A model generated the notes under the pieces. It did no database searches. It was given only the letters and a program-made list of their open reading frames with translations, and had not been told where the DNA came from. Of a stretch of DNA of 64,000 bases, positions 36,967 to 45,277 are shown piece after piece. Origin of the DNA: Lachnoclostridium sp. An181. GTDB lineage: Bacteria; Bacillota; Clostridia; Lachnospirales; Lachnospiraceae. Where the stretch lies: the NCBI RefSeq assembly GCF_002160325.1, contig NZ_NFKJ01000010.1, forward strand, positions 1 to 64,000. Reading direction: 5' to 3'. The translations under genes and the position numbers were made by a program. Within the stretch, counting starts at the first letter, position 1. Every line of letters begins with the position of its first letter.

Positions 36967-37713
36967 TCACCTGTCCACTACAGTAAGATTCTTACATTCC
37001 TCATATCCATCCACAGCTTTGTCCGTCAGTATCTCTGCTCCCAAAAACGGAGCAAAGGTGACAGAACTGATCTCTCCAAACTTGGAATGGTCGCTGAGCA
37101 CATACCTGGTCTTACACTGCTCCATGGCAACTTTCTTTATCAGTGCCTCATTTGCATCCGGTGTGGTAAACCCTGCCTTCTTGCTGATGCCATTGGCACC
37201 AAAAAAGCCCTTTGTAAAATGGTACTGTCTCAATGTCTCCACAGCCTGGCTGCCCACGACTGCTTCCGTAGAACTTTTCAGCTCTCCTCCCACTAAAATG
37301 ACACGGATACCTTTTGCCGCTAATTTCTGGGCATGTGCCACCGCATTGGTCACAAAACATGCATGAGTCTCTTTCACATACTCGAGCATATACCCGGTAG
37401 TGGTGCCCGCATCCAGGTAGATAAAATCCTCTGTCCCGATAAGTGCGGCTGCATATCTGGCTATCAAAAATTTTTCTTCTTTATTTACTTCTGTCTTCTG
37501 CGCCACTGTAGGTTCATATGCAGTATAGTTTTTATCTGCCGCCACAGCTCCGCCAAAGACTTTTACCAGTCTGCCGGCATTGTGAAGCGTTGTAATATCC
37601 CTTCTCACCGTTGATTCTGATGTGTGCAGCAAATCCTTAACCTCTGCCACAGTAATACTCTTTTTTTCTTCCAAAAGTTTTAATATTACATCGTATCTTT
37701 GTTCCGACAGCAT
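36967..37713 (-). CDS. fruR: DeoR-family fructose operon repressor
   Basis: A 248-residue regulator with an N-terminal winged helix (SESTVRRDITTLHNAGRL near 30-47) and a DeoR-type sensor domain related to sugar-phosphate isomerases (DAGTTTGYM near 100, VGGELKSST near 150, SDHSKFG near 215). Likely released from DNA by fructose 1-phosphate. It lies at the 3' end of its operon, 12 bases after fruA, rather than first as in many Firmicutes. Confidence 0.88.
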   Translation of the reverse strand: MLSEQRYDVILKLLEEKKSITVAEVKDLLHTSESTVRRDITTLHNAGRLVKVFGGAVAADKNYTAYEPTVAQKTEVNKEEKFLIARYAAALIGTEDFIYLDAGTTTGYMLEYVKETHACFVTNAVAHAQKLAAKGIRVILVGGELKSSTEAVVGSQAVETLRQYHFTKGFFGANGISKKAGFTTPDANEALIKKVAMEQCKTRYVLSDHSKFGEISSVTFAPFLGAEILTDKAVDGYEECKNLTVVDR

Positions 37714-37725
37714 ACGTATCCTCCC

Positions 37726-39639
37726 TTAAACTACTTTTTTCTTTAAGATTCCAAGCAGGACCGCTGACACAACCGTTCCGACTACAAGAGCCAGTAGATA
37801 CATTACTGCATTTCCAACAACCGGGAATACAAAGATCCCCCCGTGTGGTGCCATCAGCGTACAGTGGAAGGCCATAGATAATGCCCCCGCTGCCGCAGAA
37901 CCAATGATGCAGGACGGAAGGACGTGAAACGGGTCAGAGGCAGCGAACGGAATCGCACCTTCTGTAATAAATGCCAGCCCCATAATAAAGTTGGTAGGTC
38001 CTGTACTTCTCTCCTCTTTTGTAAATTTGTCTTTGAAAAGAAGGGTTGCCAGCGCAATGGCACAAGGAGGGGTCATACCTCCGATCATGACTGCTGCCAT
38101 AATGTCATAGTTGCCAGCAGCGATCGCCGCTGTTCCGAACACATACGCAGCCTTGTTAAACGGTCCTCCCATATCGATCGCCATCATACCGCCAAGAATC
38201 AATCCTAAAAACACTTTACTGGAATCGCCCATTCCTGTCAATGCATGATTTAATCCAGTGTTTATTCCGCCCATCACCGGCTCCACGATAAAGGTCATAA
38301 AAAGCCCCATGACAAGAATTCCCACAACCGGATAGATCAAGACCGGCGCAATCTTTTCAAGGGCCTGCGGTAGTTTCTCGCAGAGCTTTCTAAGCCCCAG
38401 GATCAGATATCCCGCCACAAATCCTGCCACCAGTGCTCCAAGAAAACCGGATTTACCGCCTGATGCCATCATACCGCCCACAAGCCCCAATGCCAGCGCC
38501 GGCCTGTCTCCGATGGCCATGGCTATAAATCCTGCCAGCACCGGAAGCATAAACCCAAATGCAGTATCACCGATATTTTTAAACAGAGCCGCCGCATCGG
38601 TAATAGTCCCGAAGTTTGCTCTTTGTTCCGGTGCCAGAGTACTCATGTCCACACACAGACCATCGATCAAAAATGCAATGGCGATCAGTATACCGCCGCC
38701 CACTACCAACGGCAGCATATGGGAAACCCCGTTCATCAGCTGAGTATAAATCCTATGCCCCACTCCGGAACCTGACTTGCCTTCTTTTATCTGCGCTGTT
38801 TCTTTATTTTCTCCATGATACACAGGGACATCTCCCGAAACCGCTCTCTCCAGCAATTGATCTGCCTTGCTGATCCCGTCTGACACCTGACAGATAATCA
38901 CCTTTTTGCCGTCAAAACGGTCCATCGGCACCTGTGCGTCCGCAGCCACGATGATGCAGTCGGCCTCCTCGATTTCTTTTGCTGTCAGCACATTTTTGGC
39001 CCCTCCGGAACCTCTTGTCTCAATTTTTACAAAACAGTTTTTTGCCTTTGCCGCCTTTTCAATTCCCTCAGCCGCCATATACGTGTGGGCAATCCCGGTA
39101 GGACAGGAGGTCACTGCCAGAATCTTTACCTGGCTTTGAACTGCAGAACCTGTATCTGCAAGCCGTTCGTCAATATCCTGTTTCTCATTGTCTGCTTTGT
39201 CGACAATCTCCATAAACTCATCCACTGTCTTTGCGTTCCGCAGATTTTGGGCAAATTCCTCATCCATCATCAATACGGACAATTTGCTCAGCACATCAAG
39301 GTGAACATTGTCTTTTGTATTCGGAGCCGCGATCAAAAACATCAACGTGACAGGTTTTCCATCCAGAGCGTCAAAGTCCACCCCGTCTTTTATGACCATA
39401 GCTGCCAGACCTGGTCTTCGCACTGCATCGCATCTTCCATGAGGAATGGCAATTCCTTCGCCCACTCCTGTGGTGCTCTCCTCCTCTCTTGCATAAACCT
39501 GCGCTCTATAGGCCTCTTTGTCTTCAATCTTTCCGCTTTTGACCATCAATTCCACGATCTGATCCAATGCCTCATTTTTGGATTTTGGTGCAGCATCCAG
39601 AGAGATACTCCTTTTATCCAGCAAATCCGTAATTCTCAT
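37726..39639 (-). CDS. fruA: PTS fructose transporter, fused IIA-IIB-IIC
   Basis: A 637-residue permease that imports fructose and phosphorylates it to fructose 1-phosphate. IIA (about 1-145) has the phospho-His in IAIPHGRCD; IIB (about 170-270) has the phospho-Cys in TSCPTGIAHTYMAAE; IIC (about 290-635) has eight to ten membrane helices. GGAGGAG precedes the start, which lies inside the last 26 bases of fruK. Confidence 0.95.
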   Translation of the reverse strand: MRITDLLDKRSISLDAAPKSKNEALDQIVELMVKSGKIEDKEAYRAQVYAREEESTTGVGEGIAIPHGRCDAVRRPGLAAMVIKDGVDFDALDGKPVTLMFLIAAPNTKDNVHLDVLSKLSVLMMDEEFAQNLRNAKTVDEFMEIVDKADNEKQDIDERLADTGSAVQSQVKILAVTSCPTGIAHTYMAAEGIEKAAKAKNCFVKIETRGSGGAKNVLTAKEIEEADCIIVAADAQVPMDRFDGKKVIICQVSDGISKADQLLERAVSGDVPVYHGENKETAQIKEGKSGSGVGHRIYTQLMNGVSHMLPLVVGGGILIAIAFLIDGLCVDMSTLAPEQRANFGTITDAAALFKNIGDTAFGFMLPVLAGFIAMAIGDRPALALGLVGGMMASGGKSGFLGALVAGFVAGYLILGLRKLCEKLPQALEKIAPVLIYPVVGILVMGLFMTFIVEPVMGGINTGLNHALTGMGDSSKVFLGLILGGMMAIDMGGPFNKAAYVFGTAAIAAGNYDIMAAVMIGGMTPPCAIALATLLFKDKFTKEERSTGPTNFIMGLAFITEGAIPFAASDPFHVLPSCIIGSAAAGALSMAFHCTLMAPHGGIFVFPVVGNAVMYLLALVVGTVVSAVLLGILKKKVV

Positions 39640-40558
39640 CCTTTTTCTCCTCCTTCATAACCTGTTTATACACACTCATCACCGCATCCTTTGAGGCCAG
39701 ATATTCGGAAAAAGCACTGGCGCTTCCCGCGGACAGCCCCATATAAAATGCATGTTCATAGTTTTGTTTTTCCATCCATCCTGCAAGAAATCCTGCAACC
39801 ATGGAGTCTCCTGCCCCTACTCCATTGATCAGCTTTCCTTTCGGAGCCTGGGACATAAAAATCTTTCCGTCTTCTGCAATCAACACTGCCCCCTCACCTG
39901 CCATGGAGACAAGCACATTTCTGGCCCCCATCTCCTGCAGTTTTTTCCCATACGGGATTACTTCCTGCCTTGTGTTCAACTTTACGTGAAAAATTTCTCC
40001 CAACTCATGGTTGTTTGGTTTAATAAGAAACGGATGGTATTTCAGCACCTTGGTGAGAAGCTCCTTTGTGGCGTCCACCACCACCTGGATTCCTTTTCCC
40101 TCCAATACATTCAGTATTTCCTGATAAATATCATCCGGCATGGAAGGAGGAATACTGCCCGCAAGCACCAGGGTGTCCCCCTCCTTTAAGCTATGCAGCC
40201 TGCGCATGAGCATCTCCACTTTTTCCTCGCTGATATCCGGTCCGCTCCCGTTGATTTCTGTTCCTTCAATGGACTTTAATTTCACATTGATTCTGGAGAT
40301 GCCTTTGTCAACAGGAATAAATTCTGCTTTGATCCCTATACTTTTCAGTTGCCGGATAATTTCATCTCCGGTAAATCCTGCCGCAAATCCAAGTGCCGTA
40401 CTTTCCAGCCCCAGATTTTTCAAGACAATAGATACATTGACTCCTTTGCCGCCCGGATAGATTTTTTCAAAGCTGGTCCGGTTTGTAAGTCCAAGCTGAA
40501 AGTCATCCACAGAAACAATATAATCCAGCGAAGGATTAAAGGTAACTGTATAAATCAT
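39614..40558 (-). CDS. fruK: 1-phosphofructokinase
   Basis: A 314-residue PfkB-family kinase that converts fructose 1-phosphate to fructose 1,6-bisphosphate. Start TVTFNPSLDYIV, GGKGVNVS near residue 38 and the catalytic GVGAGDSMVAGF near 250 are typical. Start at 40558 is set by GGGAGGG; the frame runs farther upstream without a ribosome site. First gene of fruK-fruA-fruR. Confidence 0.95.
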   Translation of the reverse strand: MIYTVTFNPSLDYIVSVDDFQLGLTNRTSFEKIYPGGKGVNVSIVLKNLGLESTALGFAAGFTGDEIIRQLKSIGIKAEFIPVDKGISRINVKLKSIEGTEINGSGPDISEEKVEMLMRRLHSLKEGDTLVLAGSIPPSMPDDIYQEILNVLEGKGIQVVVDATKELLTKVLKYHPFLIKPNNHELGEIFHVKLNTRQEVIPYGKKLQEMGARNVLVSMAGEGAVLIAEDGKIFMSQAPKGKLINGVGAGDSMVAGFLAGWMEKQNYEHAFYMGLSAGSASAFSEYLASKDAVMSVYKQVMKEEKKDENYGFAG

Positions 40559-40589
40559 GTCATTCCCTCCCTGTTCAATTTCTGTTTTT

Positions 40590-40690
40590 ATTATACTTTC
40601 AAATTCATTCAAAATCAATCAAATTAATCCACAAATATAGTGAATGATTTTAGTTTAAATTGCATAAATTTGGTTGATTTTGATTTTCTT
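40590..40690 (-). promoter_or_regulatory. fruK promoter with candidate FruR operators
   Basis: Minus-strand TTGATT (40613-40618) and TATAAT (40590-40595), spacer 17 bp. The -35 lies within a TCAAAATCAATCAAAT motif (40609-40624 on plus), and a related AATCAAAATCAACCAA occurs inverted at about 40671-40688. DeoR repressors of fructose operons bind such repeated TGATT-type motifs. Confidence 0.6.
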
Positions 40691-40768
40691 TTCTCCCTAT
40701 TATCGTTTATACGCAACGCACTTTTGCAGTTAATTCGAAAAAGGAAATATCCGTCTTTCCTGTGACAA

Positions 40769-40793
40769 AAAAATACCCTTTTTGAGGGCTATT
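40769..40793 (-). terminator. small hairpin with T-run
   Basis: On the minus strand ATAGCCCT and AGGGTAT pair across a CAAAA loop and are followed by TTTTTTT. It would stop read-through into the fructose operon. Confidence 0.6.
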
Positions 40794-40878
40794 TTGAACC
40801 AATCCGGGCAGTAAACCTGATTAGAACAGTCTTTGATGTCTTTTACTCTCTGCTATCCGTTTGGGCGCCGGAACCTCT

Positions 40879-41028
40879 CCAACTCCCCCTCCTCCTCATT
40901 CATGAGGGGCCCTCCACTTTGCGCGCCGCCTCAATACCACAGAGCGGTAAAATACATTATTGCGGCGTGTGCATCCTGCCCGGAGGGCTTTTATTCTATA
41001 GGGGAGTCCAAAGGATTTTCCTATAGAA
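40879..41028. repeat. dispersed structured repeat, copy 1
   Basis: About 150 bp nearly identical to 60089-60240, same orientation. Core features: GCCCTCC pairing with GGAGGGC, an inner CAATA/TATTG helix, and a terminal TTCTATAGG (40994-41002) with CCTATAGAA (41020-41028). Two mismatches break inner stems that are perfect in copy 2, so this copy looks more decayed. No protein is likely. Confidence 0.8.
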
Positions 41029-41033
41029 AAAAA

Positions 41034-41084
41034 ATAAGTGCAGAGGATAAAGCACTAATGATATGCTTTATCTCTTACACTTAT
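41034..41084 (-). terminator. long terminator downstream of the flavin reductase gene
   Basis: Imperfect 21-bp stem, 41034-41054 with 41064-41084, loop of nine; on the minus strand it runs into TTTTTTTT, where the repeat element begins. Confidence 0.8.
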
Positions 41085-41090
41085 ATAGTA

Positions 41091-41243
41091 CTAAAAGCAC
41101 GGATTATTTCGAACCAATGTACAGAACGGCATTTTAGGCTCACCCGCAATCGTATTTGGCTCGGCACAATACTCTTGCTGCAATACCGGATACAGTTTTT
41201 TATCAGGCACCGTAACTTTTACTTTGTGTTTTATGCATTTCAC
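41091..41243 (-). CDS. possible small protein or remnant after the flavin reductase gene
   Basis: A 50-codon frame begins with GTG seven bases after the flavin reductase stop and contains VTVPDKKLYPVLQQEYCAEP and MPFCTLVRNNPCF. The composition is protein-like, but there is no good ribosome site and I do not recognise a family. It could be the decayed end of a longer gene. Confidence 0.3.
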   Translation of the reverse strand: MKCIKHKVKVTVPDKKLYPVLQQEYCAEPNTIAGEPKMPFCTLVRNNPCF

Positions 41244-41250
41244 CCCAAAA

Positions 41251-41817
41251 TTATTTTTTCAGCTGAAACCCGTCTTTAAACGCCTCACCAACTCTTTCTG
41301 CGACTTTATAGTAACCGTGCGTATAAGGATCAAAGGCTATCGCATCAACTTTTGAGATATCAACCTTATCACCATCCATGACCATCTCATCAGCAGTTGT
41401 GTTTACGACTTTTCCGATAACACCGCATCCATATTTGCCACCCTGATATTCAATAAATTCACATTCCATGCACAGAGGGAATTCCTGTATAATAGGAGCA
41501 TCGACATGTTCGGATTTTAAAGCTGTCAATCCACTGTTTGCAAATTTATTAGGTGTTTTATTTCCAGATACCACACCAAAATAATCTGCCTCAATCATGT
41601 GTGAAACGTCTGCAATGCTCACAGTAAATGCCTTCCGTTCTTTAATATTCTGAACAGTTTTATGTGTTTCAGTTAAATTCAGGATCACATGGTCTCTTTC
41701 CAGCATGGTTCCCCAAGCAGCATTCATCACGTTGACACTGCCATCTTCATTGTAAGTTGCTACCATCAACACAGGCATTGGAAAAATAGCTTCTGTCGTT
41801 TTAATATCTTTTCTCAT
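41251..41817 (-). CDS. Flavin reductase-like FMN-binding protein
   Basis: A 188-residue protein with the split-barrel flavin reductase fold: PMPVLMVATYNEDGSVNVM then NAAWGT at the N-terminus and ADYFGVVSGNKTPNKF near residue 75. It likely binds FMN and acts in electron transfer or reduction of quinones or aldehydes. AGGAGGC precedes the start. It is divergent from an HxlR regulator with a shared 111-bp control region containing a palindrome, so it is probably that regulator's target. Confidence 0.85.
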   Translation of the reverse strand: MRKDIKTTEAIFPMPVLMVATYNEDGSVNVMNAAWGTMLERDHVILNLTETHKTVQNIKERKAFTVSIADVSHMIEADYFGVVSGNKTPNKFANSGLTALKSEHVDAPIIQEFPLCMECEFIEYQGGKYGCGVIGKVVNTTADEMVMDGDKVDISKVDAIAFDPYTHGYYKVAERVGEAFKDGFQLKK

Positions 41818-41883
41818 CGTATCAGCCTCCTAATTTTATTGCTTTTCAGTTGAATATATGATATCATGGCACCGAGTAAAATA

Positions 41884-41912
41884 AAAGTACCCACATAAAT
41901 GTAAGGTACTTT
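41884..41912 (+). promoter_or_regulatory. palindromic operator between flavin reductase and hxlR-type genes
   Basis: AAAGTACC (41884-41891) and GGTACTTT (41905-41912) are perfect inverted arms with a 13-bp centre, in the divergent promoter region. GTAC-containing inverted repeats of this layout are typical for HxlR-family sites. Confidence 0.6.
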
Positions 41913-41928
41913 CTTAGAGGTAAGTGAT

Positions 41929-42264
41929 TTGAGTAAAAAAGATATAGAAAACGCCAATTTTGACGATACTGGTTATAGTTATACGCTCTCTCTTATAGCA
42001 GGCAAATATAAACCCATTATTCTGTACTGCTTGATGGAGTATGAACCTGTTCGATTTAATGAAATGCAACGCTATTTAAAAAAGGTATCAGATAAAACCT
42101 TGAGCCAGAACTTAAAAGAATTGGAAACCGACAATTTAATTATCCGCAAGGTATATCCACAAATCCCGCCTAAAGTTGAGTATTCCCTTTCTGAGAAAGG
42201 TCACTCTCTTATGGCAGTATTAGACCAGTTATGCATATGGGGCATGGAACATCGCAATCAGTAA
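41929..42264 (+). CDS. HxlR-family transcriptional regulator
   Basis: A 111-residue winged-helix protein: LSLIAGKYKPIILYCL, then KKVSDKTLSQNLKELE (recognition helix) and VEYSLSEKGHSL (wing), all HxlR-typical. HxlR proteins often sense quinones or aldehydes through an N-terminal Cys, but here no Cys lies before the first helix, so another signal is likely. The start is TTG at 41929, with AGAGGTAA upstream. Divergent from its presumed target, the flavin reductase gene. Confidence 0.85.
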   Translation: MSKKDIENANFDDTGYSYTLSLIAGKYKPIILYCLMEYEPVRFNEMQRYLKKVSDKTLSQNLKELETDNLIIRKVYPQIPPKVEYSLSEKGHSLMAVLDQLCIWGMEHRNQ

Positions 42265-42296
42265 GCGATTATTGTGTATCGTTTGTCTTAAATTGT

Positions 42297-43619
42297 CTAC
42301 GGCTCGGCCAAGCCATACTTCTTCCTGACACGCTCCAGTTTTCTAAGTATTGGCTCCAGGAGAAGAAACAAAAAGACCACTGTACAGGCTGCGTGGATGA
42401 GGTTAAACGGAAATCCACTGATGTAATAGGCCAGAAATACTTCTTTTGAAAACTTTGGAGAGCTCATGAATACGGACTGCGTATCCATGAGCCCCCCATA
42501 GATAAACAGTACAGATACTCCTCCATAGATACAAGTCCAAAGCCGGAACAGTTTCCCTCTTCCCCTCTTTCTTGCAAAGATCAGTCCTGCCAGAAATCCA
42601 ATGATGCCAAAAGCGAACATCTGCCAGGGCGTCCACGGCCCTTGACCAAAGAAAAAGTTGGAGACAAATCCGGTCAGCACTCCCGTAAGAAATCCAGCCT
42701 CAGCTCCCAGAGCAATCCCGGTTATAATGATGATAGCTGCGGACGGTTTAAATTGCGGCAGCATAAAAAATGCAAGGCGGGCACTGACCGCCAAAGCGGA
42801 CATCACCGCAATCACTACGATTTCCCTTGCCTGCGGTCTTCTCCCCTCAAATATCATGCAAAACGGGACCATGGCAAGCTCAATGATACAAAGTGCAATA
42901 AAATCTTCATTCCTGTCATTCAGAAAAAAGATACCAACAAAAAGCGTGAACGGAATAGCCAAAAGAATGAGGGCGGCCGCCACTTTTGTCCTGCGGGAAA
43001 GTCCCTTATCCGGCTTTTGGCTCCTTGCCAAAAGCTCATACCCCTTTTCCTCTCTCTTGGTATCTAAAAGTTTTCCGGCAAAAAGACCCATCACGATCGA
43101 TAGCACAAACACTGCCCATGGATATGCGGTTGCCTGTATATTGCTTTGGATCGTCAGTGTAAAAAAATCCGTACTCCTTCCCATCTGTCCATTTAAAAGA
43201 TGATTCATCCACACGATTTCTGCGAAAATGGCCATCGACTGCACAGCAAAGCCGCCAAATACCACTCTTACAAATCCGGCCGACTTCTTTTTCTTCCGGT
43301 AGGCCAGACACGCAGCCGCAATGGCAAAAACAGTCACCACTACGGCTGATATGCACAAGATGTCTGCGCTCCAGGAAAGTCTGCTTATCTGGCCTTTGGA
43401 AAACAGTGTCATGGGAATTCCTCTTGGATCGTCCGCGCCCGCCTGAAGGGTTTGGATCATCTTCTCGAAATTCCAGATGGTATATGCTGTATCTGCTCCC
43501 GTGTATTTCAGTTTTGGGAGAGAGAACCATGGCAGAAATTGCACCGCAGCCGCAAAGATTGCTGTGAGGATGGGCAGCATTGCCCTTGTGTCTATTCCTG
43601 CCGCCTGTTTTTCCTGCAT
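42297..43619 (-). CDS. ECF transporter S component for cobalamin/corrinoid, enlarged
   Basis: A 440-residue polytopic membrane protein with about ten to twelve helices. The C-terminal half (about 270-430) is a classical S component: REIVVIAVMSALAVSARLAF, LPQFKPSAAIIIITGIALG and GQGPWTPWQMFAFG are typical of B12-type S proteins. The N-terminal half adds several extra helices absent from 200-residue S components such as RibU. It would bind the corrinoid in the membrane and present it to EcfT. Last gene of the cobalamin-riboswitch operon; its start overlaps the fused ATPase gene by 28 bases. The corrinoid assignment rests on the riboswitch and the C-terminal similarity. Confidence 0.8.
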   Translation of the reverse strand: MQEKQAAGIDTRAMLPILTAIFAAAVQFLPWFSLPKLKYTGADTAYTIWNFEKMIQTLQAGADDPRGIPMTLFSKGQISRLSWSADILCISAVVVTVFAIAAACLAYRKKKKSAGFVRVVFGGFAVQSMAIFAEIVWMNHLLNGQMGRSTDFFTLTIQSNIQATAYPWAVFVLSIVMGLFAGKLLDTKREEKGYELLARSQKPDKGLSRRTKVAAALILLAIPFTLFVGIFFLNDRNEDFIALCIIELAMVPFCMIFEGRRPQAREIVVIAVMSALAVSARLAFFMLPQFKPSAAIIIITGIALGAEAGFLTGVLTGFVSNFFFGQGPWTPWQMFAFGIIGFLAGLIFARKRGRGKLFRLWTCIYGGVSVLFIYGGLMDTQSVFMSSPKFSKEVFLAYYISGFPFNLIHAACTVVFLFLLLEPILRKLERVRKKYGLAEP

Positions 43620-45277
43620 GTTTCAATCACATCCTTCACTGTCACTGCCTCCGGAAAAAGGTGTCTTGCCATCCGGCTGGCAGCTGTCGTATAAAAACTG
43701 TTTCCTGCAAAAAATTCTTTTGTCTTTTCTGCCGCCACAATGTTTCCGTCAAAAAACAGGGCACAGGTGTCTGCATAGGACGCACAAAATTCAACGTCGT
43801 GGGAAACCATCAAAATCGTCACCCCTCTGCTTTTTAACCGATCAAAAATAGCAGCTAGTTTTTGTTTATAAAACCCATCCAGTCCTTTTGTCGGTTCATC
43901 CAACAATAAAATTTCAGGTTCCAAAAGAAGGACTTTTGCCAGGGCGGCCCGCTGCCCTTCCCCTCCGCTCAGATCATAAGGATGCATCTTAAGAAGATGG
44001 GCAATTTCCGTATCTTCCACCACCATGCGCATACGTTTCAGAAATTCTTCTTTTCCAACAAACGGCAGTCCTTCCTTCATCTCCCACAGATCTTCTTCCA
44101 ATGTGTTCCCAACAAAAAGTGTCTGCGGATTTTGGGGCAGCATGCCAAGAAAATGCCAGAACTTCTCCTTATCCTTTATTTTTCGGATATCCTTTTCACA
44201 CAGAAAAATTTTCCCGCGGTACGCACGCTTTAATCCTGCCAGGAGCGATAATGTCGTTGTCTTTCCGGTTCCGTTTCCCCCAAGCATACAGTACAGCTCG
44301 CCTCTTCGCACCTGCATGGACAAATCTTTTACCACATCCGGAAGATTTTTATCGTACCGGAACCATACTTCCTTTGCCTCGACTGCAAAAGGTCCTTGTT
44401 TCTTTTTGAAAAGCCTTCCTCTGTCCTCTTTTTTGGTTCTTTCTTCTTTTTCAGGTTCAAAATATGTGTCAAGCCAAGTGCGTCCTTGCCTCACCGTCAG
44501 AGGACACTCTCCTGTCTGTCCGGTCCCATTGTATATTTTCACCGGACTTGGCATTGCGTGGAACAGATCATGACCAGCCAGTTTTTTCCCCACTTCTCTT
44601 GGCGTTCCAACACAAAGCTGCTTTCCGTTTTCCAGGGCAAGCACTTTATCTGCCATTGGAAATACTTCTTCCAGGCGGTGCTCCACGATCACGATCGTTG
44701 TCCCAAGCTCTGTATTGATCTTTTTTATGGTAGCCAAAAATTCCCCGGCTGCAATCGGGTCCAGCTGGGAAGTAGGCTCATCCAGGATCAGCACCTTTGG
44801 CTGCATGGCCATAATGGAAGCCAGGTTCAAAAGCTGTTTTTGTCCGCCTGAGAGCTCCTCCACATTTTTGGAAAACCAATTCTGAATGCCAAAATAATTG
44901 GCCATCTCCGCGACCCGAAGGCGGATACGTTTTTTTTCGTATCCCATATTTTCCAGGCCAAATGCCAATTCATGCCATACCTTATCTGTCACGATCTGGT
45001 TATCCGGACTTTGCATGACATATCCAATTTCTCCTGCCTGCACTCTCGCAGAGACTTCTCCTAACTCCTGACCCAAATACAAAATTTGTCCGTTTCGCTT
45101 GCCATATGGGACAAGCGTACTTTTCAAGTGCCGGATCAACGTGCTTTTCCCACACCCTGATTTCCCAAGGATGACCACAAACTCGCCCTTCTCAATCACA
45201 AGATTGATATCATTTAATGCGTCAAATTTGGTTTCCGGGTACCGGAATGTTAAATTTTTGATTTCAAATAATGCCAT
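43592..45277 (-). CDS. ECF transporter ATPase, two ABC domains fused
   Basis: A 561-residue protein equal to EcfA and EcfA' in one chain. Domain 1 (about 1-230): GKSGCGKST, LSGGQKQLLN, VLILDEPTSQLDP. Domain 2 (about 300-530): GGNGTGKTT, LSGGEGQRAA, ILLLDEPTKGLDG, switch His in VSHDVEF. Both sites look competent, unlike the separate EcfA1 and EcfA2 of the riboflavin operon. It should power the dedicated corrinoid importer with the adjacent EcfT and S proteins. The start overlaps the ecfT end by 28 bases. Confidence 0.9.
   Translation of the reverse strand: MALFEIKNLTFRYPETKFDALNDINLVIEKGEFVVILGKSGCGKSTLIRHLKSTLVPYGKRNGQILYLGQELGEVSARVQAGEIGYVMQSPDNQIVTDKVWHELAFGLENMGYEKKRIRLRVAEMANYFGIQNWFSKNVEELSGGQKQLLNLASIMAMQPKVLILDEPTSQLDPIAAGEFLATIKKINTELGTTIVIVEHRLEEVFPMADKVLALENGKQLCVGTPREVGKKLAGHDLFHAMPSPVKIYNGTGQTGECPLTVRQGRTWLDTYFEPEKEERTKKEDRGRLFKKKQGPFAVEAKEVWFRYDKNLPDVVKDLSMQVRRGELYCMLGGNGTGKTTTLSLLAGLKRAYRGKIFLCEKDIRKIKDKEKFWHFLGMLPQNPQTLFVGNTLEEDLWEMKEGLPFVGKEEFLKRMRMVVEDTEIAHLLKMHPYDLSGGEGQRAALAKVLLLEPEILLLDEPTKGLDGFYKQKLAAIFDRLKSRGVTILMVSHDVEFCASYADTCALFFDGNIVAAEKTKEFFAGNSFYTTAASRMARHLFPEAVTVKDVIETCRKNRRQE

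Noticed and set aside
40833-41279. 148-codon plus-strand frame across the first structured repeat
   Set aside because: No ribosome site, runs into the antisense of the flavin reductase gene, and the repeat copy at 60 kb does not conserve it.
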